Of a DNA stretch of 64,000 bases, positions 44,076 through 51,576 are shown one piece after another (positions within the stretch are counted from its first letter, which is position 1; each line of letters begins with the position of its first letter). The stretch is from Marinilabiliales bacterium (GTDB lineage Bacteria > Bacteroidota > Bacteroidia > Bacteroidales > SZUA-534): NCBI GenBank assembly GCA_003512955.1, contig DOTG01000026.1, forward strand, positions 222,032 to 286,031, written 5' to 3'. The notes beneath the pieces are model-generated. The model made no database searches. It was not told where the DNA came from and was given only the letters and a program-made list of their open reading frames with translations. A program made the position numbers and the translations under genes.

Positions 44076-44987
44076 TTATTTCGCTTTCAGTTTTTCCACC
44101 TCGTCGGTCAGGGTCTCAATGGCTGCCTGTTGTTCTTTTATAGCTTCCAACAATACAGGAATGAGCCCAATGTAATCAATACCCAACATGCCGCTGGGGT
44201 CGGTTTTTACCAGTTCTGGGTAAACCGCCTGTAACTCCTGGGCCAATAGGCCAATGTGGATCTGCTCATATTCAGCCTTATCAAATAACCGGCTGGTGTC
44301 CGTAAGGGTATCTGTAATTTCTGTCCCATATTGTCCCATCTCGATGGGGTCTTTATATTTGTAACTTACCGCCTTCATCTGTTTTATTTTGGACACATTG
44401 TTTTTATCCAGTTGTTTTATCTCTTTTTTTGCATTCATATCAGAGGTAACCTGGACCGAGCCCACCCAAAAATCGCCGTTTACCTTTGTTGTGCCATAAA
44501 AATATCCGGCATACTTGCCCCCCGTAGCTATATCGCCTGAAATCGTACCAAAAACACCGGCCCCATTATTAGATCCCAATAACCGCCCATATACACCATA
44601 ATTATAACCCGAAGTCGAATTTCCAGCCTGGGCATAGATGCCATATGACCGTCCATAATTTGATGCGGTACTGCTATAGGATGAAGTGGAAATACCCAAA
44701 GTATAACCTAACCCGCCAGCAATGGTACTTGCTAAACCGTAAGCATAATAGGTATTGTTTGACGGTTGTGCTTTTGTTAAAAGCAAGACACCCTGCCCCG
44801 TAGCCGTATTTAAGTTAGTAATAGCTGCAATATAATTTGCATTCCCGGAAGTATTTACTGATAGTTTAGAATCCACTGTTCCTGTAATACCTATACCAAC
44901 ATGGTTATTGGATCCCACTTCGATTTGGGCCTGTAACTGGCAAGTAACAATAAATGATACCATTAGGGTTGAGATAATCTTTTTCAT
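44076..44987 (-). CDS. Tail-fibre-like protein with S74 chaperone domain
   Basis: A 303-residue exported protein from ATG 44987; a longer frame begins at 45017. The signal peptide ends at LQAQ. The middle is Gly/Tyr/Ser-rich (residues 40-180: SYSSTASNYGRSYGIYAQAGNST), resembling beta-structured fibre stalks. The C-terminal S74 intramolecular chaperone domain begins SDMNAKKEIKQLD (the processing-site serine region, here with a substitution of the usual S-D-x-R-L-K) and includes HIGLLAQELQAVYPELV and a coiled coil (LIPVLLEAIKEQQAAIETLTDEVEKLKAK). S74 domains trim and trimerise phage fibres. It is first in the Rhs operon, and the combination suggests a surface fibre system. Confidence 0.85.
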   Translation of the reverse strand: MKKIISTLMVSFIVTCQLQAQIEVGSNNHVGIGITGTVDSKLSVNTSGNANYIAAITNLNTATGQGVLLLTKAQPSNNTYYAYGLASTIAGGLGYTLGISTSSYSSTASNYGRSYGIYAQAGNSTSGYNYGVYGRLLGSNNGAGVFGTISGDIATGGKYAGYFYGTTKVNGDFWVGSVQVTSDMNAKKEIKQLDKNNVSKIKQMKAVSYKYKDPIEMGQYGTEITDTLTDTSRLFDKAEYEQIHIGLLAQELQAVYPELVKTDPSGMLGIDYIGLIPVLLEAIKEQQAAIETLTDEVEKLKAK

Positions 44988-45017
44988 CTGTTTTTTATTT
45001 AAGTTGTGTTTTGACAA

Positions 45018-45504
45018 TTGTTATGAGTCCCGATATTTAAAGGTATTCTTTTCCATATCAACGTACAATGATACATAAAATAATCCGGATGGTATATACC
45101 CAAGGTTATTTTTTAATGCAATGTTAACATACTGCTTGCCAAGTGTTGCCGGCCCACCACCTTAAGCGAAGGAGCCTCCCTTGCCGGGGAGTGAACCATT
45201 CCCTTGCCGGGGAGTGGGCCGTTCCCTTGCATAAGGGCCGGGGCCTCCCTCGGTAAGTGAAACGTAACCCATAGCCTAAGTGAAGGACGTCCGTCAAAAA
45301 AAAGGCCGCCGGATGACTTGCAGCTAACAGGTGGTGCCGTGTTTTATCCCGGACAGTCTGTTTCTGGTTCCTGCCGCCGCGGACAACCTGCGGGTTAAAG
45401 GAATCAAAAACAACAGGAACATAAAAACACCTTGAAAAATGATCCAGAATAAGCCAATAACTCTATATTTGTTGCTGGTTTTTACTGTAAAATGAACCAT
45501 TTCT
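45018..45504. other. 487-bp intergenic region with GC-rich 23-bp repeat
   Basis: The region separates the divergent Rhs operon and rfaE1 gene. The part next to the Rhs operon holds a possible promoter: on the minus strand TTG-N20-TACCTTTA near 45083-45050. The middle (45121-45420) is GC-rich and contains TCCCTTGC at 45177, 45200 and 45223, a 23-bp tandem repeat whose first two units extend to a CCGGGGAGTG end. Each can fold CTCCC-ttgccg-GGGAG. No gene is seen. A TATATTTG box (45464-45471) lies 33 bases before rfaE1. Confidence 0.65.
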
Positions 45505-46515
45505 ATGGAACAGCAGATTCAGCAGTTATTTTCGAAATTCGACCAGCTACACATCCTCATCGTGGGCGATGTAATGATTGATGCCTACATGTGGGGCAAA
45601 GTGGACCGCATCTCGCCCGAAGCCCCCGTACCCGTTATTTCGGTGAGCCACCGCGAGAACCGGCTGGGAGGTGCCGCCAACGTGGCATTAAACATCCAGT
45701 CGTTGGGGGCCGCACCCGTAATGTGTGCCATGATTGGCGACGATGCCAAAGGAAAAGTATTTCAGAATTTATTGGTCAAACGCCAGATGACCGGTGTGGG
45801 CATCCTCACTTCCGCTCACCGTAAAACCACTGTAAAAACCCGTGTTATCAGCGGCAACCAGCATCTGCTCCGCATCGACGATGAATCGTCGAAACCTCTG
45901 GATACCGAACTGGAACAGCAATTTATTGACCACACCCTGAACCTGATGGACCAATTTCCCTTTGCTGCCATTATTTTTGAAGATTACGACAAAGGAAATA
46001 TCACACCCCGGGTGATTGAACAGGTTGTTGCAAAAGCCAACCGGTTAAATATCCCCACGTTGGTGGACCCTAAAAAACGGAATTTTATGTTCTATCAAGG
46101 CGTAACCCTGTTCAAACCCAATTTCAAGGAGATTTGCGAAGGGCTTAAAACCGATATCCCCAAAGGGGATTTTGCCGCGTTGCATCAGGCTGCCGAAAAA
46201 CTCCGGAGCCAGCTCCGTGCCGGATTAATTATGGTAACCCTTTCGGAGATGGGCGTTTACATCACCTCCGGCGAAAGCTACTTCCGGGTCCCTGCCGAAA
46301 TCCGCGACATTGCCGATGTATCGGGTGCCGGCGATACGGTTATCAGCGTGGCTGCCTGCTGCCTGGCTTCGGGTTTTGAACCCCGCGACATTGCAGCCAT
46401 CAGCAACCTGGCCGGGGGTTTGGTTTGCGAAAAGGTGGGCGTGGTTCCGGTGGATAAAACCCAGTTGCTGGCTGAGGCTGAAGTTTTTTTTAAGAACCGG
46501 GAAAAAAGATACTAA
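45505..46515 (+). CDS. rfaE1: D-glycero-beta-D-manno-heptose-7-phosphate kinase homologue (RfaE1 domain)
   Basis: A 336-residue PfkB-family sugar kinase close to the first domain of HldE, which phosphorylates heptose 7-phosphate at C1 for ADP-heptose and LPS inner-core synthesis. Motifs in order: VGDVMIDAYMWGKVDRISPEAPVPV, RLGGAANVALNIQSLGA (substrate site), and the C-terminal PfkB signature DVSGAGDTVISVAACCLA with the catalytic Asp. The second, cytidylyltransferase-like domain of HldE is absent; in Bacteroidota it is a separate protein, and I do not see it in this window. It is separate from fhs by 64 bases. Confidence 0.9.
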   Translation: MEQQIQQLFSKFDQLHILIVGDVMIDAYMWGKVDRISPEAPVPVISVSHRENRLGGAANVALNIQSLGAAPVMCAMIGDDAKGKVFQNLLVKRQMTGVGILTSAHRKTTVKTRVISGNQHLLRIDDESSKPLDTELEQQFIDHTLNLMDQFPFAAIIFEDYDKGNITPRVIEQVVAKANRLNIPTLVDPKKRNFMFYQGVTLFKPNFKEICEGLKTDIPKGDFAALHQAAEKLRSQLRAGLIMVTLSEMGVYITSGESYFRVPAEIRDIADVSGAGDTVISVAACCLASGFEPRDIAAISNLAGGLVCEKVGVVPVDKTQLLAEAEVFFKNREKRY

Positions 46516-46579
46516 CCAGGAAAATACACCTCTCCAAACTATTAAAACAATACATATCCCCCACAAAATAACTTTATAA

Positions 46580-48247
46580 ATGAAAAGCGACATTCAAATA
46601 GCCCGCGAGGCAGACATACGCCCGATTAAAGAAATTGCCGAAAAATTGGGGCTCTCGGAATCCGATTTGGAATTTTATGGCCCTTATAAGGCCAAACTCC
46701 CGCTCCGCCTGATTGACGAAGAAAAAGTAAAAAAAGCAAAACTGGTATTGGTCACAGCCATCACTCCTACTCCCGCCGGCGAGGGAAAAACCACCACCTC
46801 TATCGGGTTGGCACAAGCCTTGAACCATATCGGGAAAAAAGCCACGGTAGTCATCCGTGAACCTTCCTTAGGGCCGGTGTTTGGTATCAAAGGAGGAGCC
46901 GCCGGGGGCGGATTTTCGCAGGTGATTCCCATGGAAGACATTAACCTGCATTTTACCGGCGACCTTTCTGCCATTGAAAAAGCCCACAACCTGTTGGCGG
47001 CACTTATCGACAACAACATAAACAACACCGAAAACCTGGGGATCGACCCTCGCACCATCCAATGGAAGCGGGTGATGGACATGAACGAACGCGCGCTCCG
47101 TAAAATCGTGATTGGCCTGGGTGGAACCACCGAAGGGGTTCCCCGCGAGACCGGGTTCAATATTACCGCGGCCTCTGAAGTGATGTCGGTTCTGTGTCTA
47201 TCGAAAAATTTAAAAGACCTGAAGGAGCGGTTGGGTAATATTTTTGTGGGACTTACCTATGAAGGAAAACCTATCTTTGCCCGCGACCTGAAAGCACACG
47301 GGGCCATGGCCGTGTTGCTTAAAGATGCCATCAAACCCAACCTGGTCCAAACCATCGAGAATACCCCCGCCATTATCCATGGCGGGCCGTTTGCCAACAT
47401 TGCCCAGGGAACCAACACGCTGATAGCCACAAAAATGGGATTGACACTCTCGGAGTTTGTGGTTACCGAAGCGGGCTTTGCCTCCGATTTGGGAGCTGAA
47501 AAATTCTTCGACATCAAATGCAGGGTAGGAAGTTTACAGCCCAATGCCGTGGTGATTGTTGCCACCATCCGGGCATTGAAATATCATGGCAAACAACCTC
47601 TTTCGCAAGTGGCCCATCCCAATGTACAGGCACTGAAAGCCGGGTTGCCAAATCTGGATAAACACATTGAAAACATGCGCCACTTTGGTTTTGAACCTGT
47701 GGTGGCTATCAATAAATTTGTAACCGACAGCCTGGATGAGATTGAAGCCATTAAAGCCCACTGCCTTTCCATCGGTATAAAAGTAGCCATGATTGATTCG
47801 TGGGCGCAGGGAGGAAAAGGGGCTATTGAACTGGCCGAAAAAGTGGTGGAATCCGTAAATAACTGCCCGCGCTGCTTCAACCCGCTTTATGATTATAAAT
47901 GGACCGTGGAACAAAAAGTGGAAGCCATTGCAAAAAAAATGTATGGTGCAGGTAGCGTCCAATTTGGGGTAAAAGCCAAAAAAGATTTGAAACTGATTGA
48001 CGATCTGCACCTGAATGAACTGGCCATTTGCATTGCCAAAACCCAGAAGTCGTTATCGGACGATCCAAAGCTGAAAGGCCGCCCCGAAGGGTTCGTGGTT
48101 AAAATCAGGGAGATTGAAATTGCTGCCGGAGCCGGCTTTCTGGTCCCCATCGCGGGCGATATCATGCGGATGCCCGGCCTACCCACGAAACCCTCCGCCG
48201 AATTAATTGATATTGATGATGACGGAAACATTTCGGGACTTTTTTAA
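46580..48247 (+). CDS. fhs: Formate-tetrahydrofolate ligase
   Basis: Fhs makes 10-formyl-THF from formate, THF and ATP in one-carbon metabolism. The 555-residue protein has the P-loop ITPTPAGEGKTTTSIGLAQAL (near residues 57-77) and PSLGPVFGIKGGAAGGGFSQVIPMEDINLHFTGD, strongly conserved family segments, plus MRMPGLPTKPSAELIDIDDDG at the end. The length is normal. It follows rfaE1 on the same strand and may share its transcript, though the pathways are unrelated. Confidence 0.97.
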   Translation: MKSDIQIAREADIRPIKEIAEKLGLSESDLEFYGPYKAKLPLRLIDEEKVKKAKLVLVTAITPTPAGEGKTTTSIGLAQALNHIGKKATVVIREPSLGPVFGIKGGAAGGGFSQVIPMEDINLHFTGDLSAIEKAHNLLAALIDNNINNTENLGIDPRTIQWKRVMDMNERALRKIVIGLGGTTEGVPRETGFNITAASEVMSVLCLSKNLKDLKERLGNIFVGLTYEGKPIFARDLKAHGAMAVLLKDAIKPNLVQTIENTPAIIHGGPFANIAQGTNTLIATKMGLTLSEFVVTEAGFASDLGAEKFFDIKCRVGSLQPNAVVIVATIRALKYHGKQPLSQVAHPNVQALKAGLPNLDKHIENMRHFGFEPVVAINKFVTDSLDEIEAIKAHCLSIGIKVAMIDSWAQGGKGAIELAEKVVESVNNCPRCFNPLYDYKWTVEQKVEAIAKKMYGAGSVQFGVKAKKDLKLIDDLHLNELAICIAKTQKSLSDDPKLKGRPEGFVVKIREIEIAAGAGFLVPIAGDIMRMPGLPTKPSAELIDIDDDGNISGLF

Positions 48248-48519
48248 GTCTACCGTACGGGTATAAAATCTCAATTACAATAGATTGATGGTTTTTTAGA
48301 CACGAGACCGGAAACTAGAAAACGGAGACGGGAGACCGGAGGTGGGAATTCATGTGCCCATTTGGTCATTAGCATATTGGCACATTATCTTATGTCTCAC
48401 ATCTTGATACTGAATACTGACTATTTGATACTAAAATATTTATCGGACTATTACAATGTACAATAATGAATATTTACAAAAAACTAAGTAATTTTAAACC
48501 ACAAACTTTTTAACACACG
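48248..48519. repeat. Intergenic repeat family B, copy 2, and a purine-rich stretch
   Basis: Bases 48299-48350 contain a purine-rich imperfect repeat (GAGACCGGA occurs twice in related form). From 48369 to 48440 lies the uninterrupted repeat-B copy: TTAGCATATTGGCACATTAT, then ATCTTGATACTGAATACTGA, then TTTGATACTAAAATATT. It serves as a natural empty site for the MITE copy at 25401-25517. No gene is seen. Confidence 0.65.
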
Positions 48520-49347
48520 ATGGAAACTATAGAAATTGAATTGAAAGAAAAATCCTACTATTTTTTAAGGGTACTAATCAGCCTTTTGGCTTATGGGGGT
48601 TTGGTTACATGGGTGTATTTAGACCCAGATGCACTGACCGTGGTGGTAAGTATCATTGTTTTTTTCGCGTTTCTAACCATGATGCGGAATGGTATTATGG
48701 TGGGCGTGATAAAAGCCCATGCCGTTAAACTCGGGAAAAACCAGATGCCCGAGATTTATCAGATTGTAGAAGATTACTCTGAAAGGATGCACCTGAACCA
48801 GGTCCCCCAGATTTATTTAATGGAGATGGGTGGCCTTTTAAATGCCTTTGCCACCCGCCTGTACCGCAGCAATTACATTGTATTATATTCCGAACTGGCC
48901 GAAGGGTTTTATGCCGGCAACGCCGATGCCATCAAGTTTGTGATAGCACACGAGTTGGGGCATATCAAACGGAAGCATCTGGTAAAGGAATTTTTTGTAG
49001 CCCCATCTGGCATTATTCCTTTCTTGACTTTAGCGTACCAACGGGCTTGTGAACGTACCTGCGACAATTTTGGGAAACATTTTAGTCCCAATGGAGCGGT
49101 GCAGGGAATTTTAACATTAGCCGCCGGACCTGAATTGCGCACCAAAATAAATCCGAAAACTTTTATAGAACAAGTGGATACCGATGCCGGCTTTTGGCGC
49201 TGGTTGGTAGAGAAACTTTCATCGCATCCGAACCTGAACAAACGCTTACAAAGGGTTTATGACGAACGGACCGTTAAAACAGGCTCAAAACCTGAACCCG
49301 AAACCGTAAAAAAAGAGATCGACCACAGCCAATACATGCCAAAATAG
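48520..49347 (+). CDS. M48 family membrane metallopeptidase
   Basis: A 275-residue protein with an N-terminal hydrophobic region of two transmembrane helices (about residues 13-31 and 36-57) and a zinc peptidase domain of the M48 (HtpX/Ste24) family, with the active-site HELGHIKRKH near residue 145 and the third ligand Glu in ERTCDNFGKHF near 178. Two further segments, NAFATRLYRSNYIVLYSE and KLSSHPNLNKRLQRV, match M48 proteins. It probably degrades membrane-associated proteins. The response-regulator gene starts 31 bases downstream, so the two may be cotranscribed. Confidence 0.92.
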   Translation: METIEIELKEKSYYFLRVLISLLAYGGLVTWVYLDPDALTVVVSIIVFFAFLTMMRNGIMVGVIKAHAVKLGKNQMPEIYQIVEDYSERMHLNQVPQIYLMEMGGLLNAFATRLYRSNYIVLYSELAEGFYAGNADAIKFVIAHELGHIKRKHLVKEFFVAPSGIIPFLTLAYQRACERTCDNFGKHFSPNGAVQGILTLAAGPELRTKINPKTFIEQVDTDAGFWRWLVEKLSSHPNLNKRLQRVYDERTVKTGSKPEPETVKKEIDHSQYMPK

Positions 49348-49378
49348 ATTTAGCATAAAACATCCAAAATCAACAGGA

Positions 49379-50215
49379 ATGGACAAATATAAAGTATTCA
49401 TTGTCGATGACCAGGTGGAGAACCTGAAAACTATGGTGGATATTTTTGAACAATATCGGCCCGAATACGAAATATTTCAGACCAACAATCCTGAAAATGT
49501 CATCCATATTGCCCAAAGGATAAAACCCGATTTAATTGTTACCGATTGGGATATGCCCAATTTGAATGGCATTGAGGTGATTCAGAACCTGAAAAAGAAA
49601 AAAGAGACCATGGAAATTCCCGTGATTATGGCTACGGGAATTCACATTACCTCCAACGATCTGCAGGTTGCCCTTGAGGTTGGAGCCGTGGATTTTGTCC
49701 GCAAACCGATTGATCCCATTGAACTGGTAGCCCGCACCCATTCGGCACTTTTGATTTCGAAATACCACAAAGAGACTTTAGCATTAAAAGACCATGAACT
49801 GACCGAAAGTTCGTTGCACCTGATCAAGAGCAATAAATTCAATATCGACATCACTAAAAAACTGCACGAGTTAAAGGTGCTTATCCAACAAAAGCCGGAA
49901 GTATCGGAAAATCTTTTAAAAACCATCATCAGCGACCTGAATAGCCGCATCCAGGAAGATAGCTGGCACCGATTTAACCTCTCGTTTACCAATGTCCACA
50001 AAGATTTTACCAAAAACCTGGTAGATCAATTCCCCGACCTGACCGGAATGGAATTAAAACTTTGTGCCTTTATCCGTTTGGGGATGAACAACAAAGACAT
50101 CGCCGCGCTGCTGAACCAAAATCCGGATAGTATTAAAGTATCGCGCAGCCGGTTACGAAAAAAACTGGGGCTGGACCAAAGCCAAAACCTGGAATCTTTC
50201 CTGAATAGCTTTTAA
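49379..50215 (+). CDS. Response regulator with LuxR-type DNA-binding end
   Basis: A 278-residue regulator. The receiver domain (residues 1-120) has the acidic pocket (VDDQ), the phosphoacceptor Asp in IVTDWDMPNLNG, and the Lys in VRKPIDPIE. A helical linker with possible coiled coil spans 130-200. The C-terminal HTH of LuxR type begins LTGMELKLCAFIRLGMNNKDIAALLNQNPDSIKVSRSRLRKKLG. No histidine kinase lies nearby, so it may be an orphan. The direct-repeat motifs starting at 50308, 51008 and 51247 lie just downstream, but the sequence gives no proof that this protein binds them. Confidence 0.9.
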   Translation: MDKYKVFIVDDQVENLKTMVDIFEQYRPEYEIFQTNNPENVIHIAQRIKPDLIVTDWDMPNLNGIEVIQNLKKKKETMEIPVIMATGIHITSNDLQVALEVGAVDFVRKPIDPIELVARTHSALLISKYHKETLALKDHELTESSLHLIKSNKFNIDITKKLHELKVLIQQKPEVSENLLKTIISDLNSRIQEDSWHRFNLSFTNVHKDFTKNLVDQFPDLTGMELKLCAFIRLGMNNKDIAALLNQNPDSIKVSRSRLRKKLGLDQSQNLESFLNSF

Positions 50216-50307
50216 TAAAACCGTCCGGGGTTTGGGGTTCCGGACCTAACCAAAGATTCAATTACTTTAAATTTGGAACCCCCCCAATTTACATTAAATC
50301 CGACTTG

Positions 50308-50330
50308 CTTACCTTTTGCTAACCTCTTAG
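50308..50330 (+). repeat. TTAACC-type direct-repeat motif, copy 1
   Basis: Reads CTTACCTTTTGCTAACCTC, sharing ACCTTTTGCTAACC with copy 2 at 51008-51031. It lies 54 bases upstream of the start of the gene at 50384-50977 and could be a regulator site or promoter element. Confidence 0.55.
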
Positions 50331-50383
50331 CACTAACTCTTTGTACAATCCATCGTATTCAATAGAAAATTAAATAATTGAAT

Positions 50384-50977
50384 ATGAGCCTGCAATACCG
50401 AGCAAAATTTGAAACTTTTGTACCCACCTGGCGCAATACCACCACTAACCAGATATTGGTCAACCCGGAAACAGAAGCCTATACAAATGAGGTGTATGTA
50501 GAAGTTTCCAATATGCAGGATGAAAACTCAAAATATTACCTTACCATTAAATGTGAAATTCCAACCACATTTTTCAAGGGCCTTACCTATTATGGAAATT
50601 TTTTAGTGGTAGCTGTGGAAAATTATGTTTACATTATAAATCTGCTGAATAAACAGTCCAACGCATACAAAATCGGCGGTTATTTCAATAAATTCTGGAG
50701 GTTTTCCGATACCCTGTTGGTGATAACCAATTCAAGGATTGGATGTATTGATACCCAGGGCAAGTTAAAATGGCGTTCCGGGAAATTGGGGACTGAAAAA
50801 ATTGAATTGGCTGCTTCGGCTTCCCAAACCATTAATGGCCGGGGTAAATGGAACGACACCATTGGGTGGAAACCGTTCTCATTGAATCCTGATTCAGGAA
50901 CGGCTTTTTTAAGGTATGAGAACACAAAAAAATCCCGTGTGATTTTTAGCCGGATGACTCAAATGATTGGTATCTAA
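50384..50977 (+). CDS. Protein of unknown function
   Basis: A 197-residue protein from ATG 50384; a TTG lies two codons earlier. It has no signal peptide and no domain that I recognise. Residues 60-130 look like alternating beta strands (LTYYGNFLVVAVENYVYIINLLNK and FSDTLLVITNSRIGCIDTQGKLKWRSG), suggestive of part of a beta-propeller, but this is weak. The C-terminal part contains a Trp-rich WNDTIGWKPF. The gene follows the response regulator with a 168-base gap holding repeat motif 1, so it may be controlled by the same factor as the small-RNA-like units that follow. Confidence 0.75.
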   Translation: MSLQYRAKFETFVPTWRNTTTNQILVNPETEAYTNEVYVEVSNMQDENSKYYLTIKCEIPTTFFKGLTYYGNFLVVAVENYVYIINLLNKQSNAYKIGGYFNKFWRFSDTLLVITNSRIGCIDTQGKLKWRSGKLGTEKIELAASASQTINGRGKWNDTIGWKPFSLNPDSGTAFLRYENTKKSRVIFSRMTQMIGI

Positions 50978-51007
50978 TGATTCCTATTTAATAAGGACTG
51001 ATCCAAA

Positions 51008-51031
51008 GTTAACCTTTTGCTAACCTTTTTC
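51008..51031 (+). repeat. TTAACC-type direct-repeat motif, copy 2
   Basis: Contains TTAACCTTTTGCTAACC, itself an 11-bp direct repeat of TAACCTTTT units spaced one helical turn apart, a common arrangement for two-subunit regulator binding. It is the first element of the first small-RNA-like unit. Confidence 0.6.
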
Positions 51032-51174
51032 TTCAAACCTGATTAAAGTGTGGTCGTATATAGCTCCATCATAAAAATAAGTTTTAGGTTAATAGTTATA
51101 AGTTTTAGTTGACGAGGGGAAAATAAAATGGAGAGTGCATTGTTTCCATTAGGGTTTTTTACAGGTTTGTTCGC

Positions 51175-51240
51175 TTAAGCAATTCATTGCTTAAAGCAGG
51201 GGCTGGAACTTCTTCCCGGGCGTTCCGGCCCTATTTTTTT
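51175..51240 (+). terminator. Hairpin pair and terminator ending small-RNA-like unit 1
   Basis: A 9-bp stem at 51175-51194 precedes a long stem: GGGGCTGGAAC (51199-51209) pairs with GTTCCGGCCCT (51222-51232) with one G-T wobble, then seven Ts follow. This is a strong intrinsic terminator in a stretch with no gene. Confidence 0.88.
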
Positions 51241-51246
51241 GCACTT

Positions 51247-51270
51247 GTTAACCTTTTGCTAACTTTTTCG
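51247..51270 (+). repeat. TTAACC-type direct-repeat motif, copy 3
   Basis: Contains TTAACCTTTTGCTAAC, identical to copy 2 over those 16 bases, starting seven bases after the terminator of unit 1. It opens the second small-RNA-like unit. Confidence 0.6.
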
Positions 51271-51418
51271 TGAATAAACCTACCGTTTACTCATTAAATT
51301 TGAGATAGATAAATTAATTATCGGATTTCAGTCAAACTAAAGCAGCATTTCAATTAGAACCCGCTTAATTTCTAGTTCGATTTGCTTAAAAGAATTTCAT
51401 TTGGGCTAATTTCAGTTG

Positions 51419-51454
51419 AGCCAGAGCTTCCCTCCCCGGGAACTCTGGCTTTTT
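51419..51454 (+). terminator. Terminator ending small-RNA-like unit 2
   Basis: AGCCAGAG (51419-51426) pairs with CTCTGGCT (51443-51450), extended inside by TTCCC/GGGAA, followed by TTTT. It lies 120 bases upstream of the TonB receptor gene. Confidence 0.88.
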
Positions 51455-51564
51455 CTTTGATGCCTTCTCCCAATGACCGCCCCTAAAAACGGATCATTTT
51501 CACCTTCACCCAACCCAAATCCCTAAAATCACATCTATGGCCGAGTCAACTGTATAAATATTGT

Positions 51565-51572
51565 TATTTTTG
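51565..51572 (+). promoter_or_regulatory. -7 box abutting the TonB receptor start
   Basis: TATTTTTG (51565-51572) matches TAnnTTTG and ends four bases before the ATG at 51577. Transcription would start at or next to the ATG, giving a leaderless mRNA. No -33 TTG is seen at the usual distance. Confidence 0.5.
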
Positions 51573-51576
51573 GCAC

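Larger units (their letters stand above)
50978..51576 (+). other. 599-bp non-coding region holding two small-RNA-like units
   Basis: No convincing gene. It has two copies of TTAACCTTTTGCTAAC (51009-51024 and 51248-51263), each followed by about 170-200 bases and then a strong intrinsic terminator (51199-51240 and 51419-51454). In the second unit a TAAATTTG box (51295-51302) lies 25 bases after the motif. In the first unit a 9-bp stem (TTAAGCAAT and ATTGCTTAA at 51175-51194) precedes the terminator. The repeat-promoter-to-terminator layout suggests two short transcripts; no homologue is known to me. Confidence 0.6.

Noticed and set aside
45177..45230. Tandem 23-bp repeat considered as a CRISPR array
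   Set aside because: The units are adjacent without unique spacers, the repeat is too short, and no cas genes are near.
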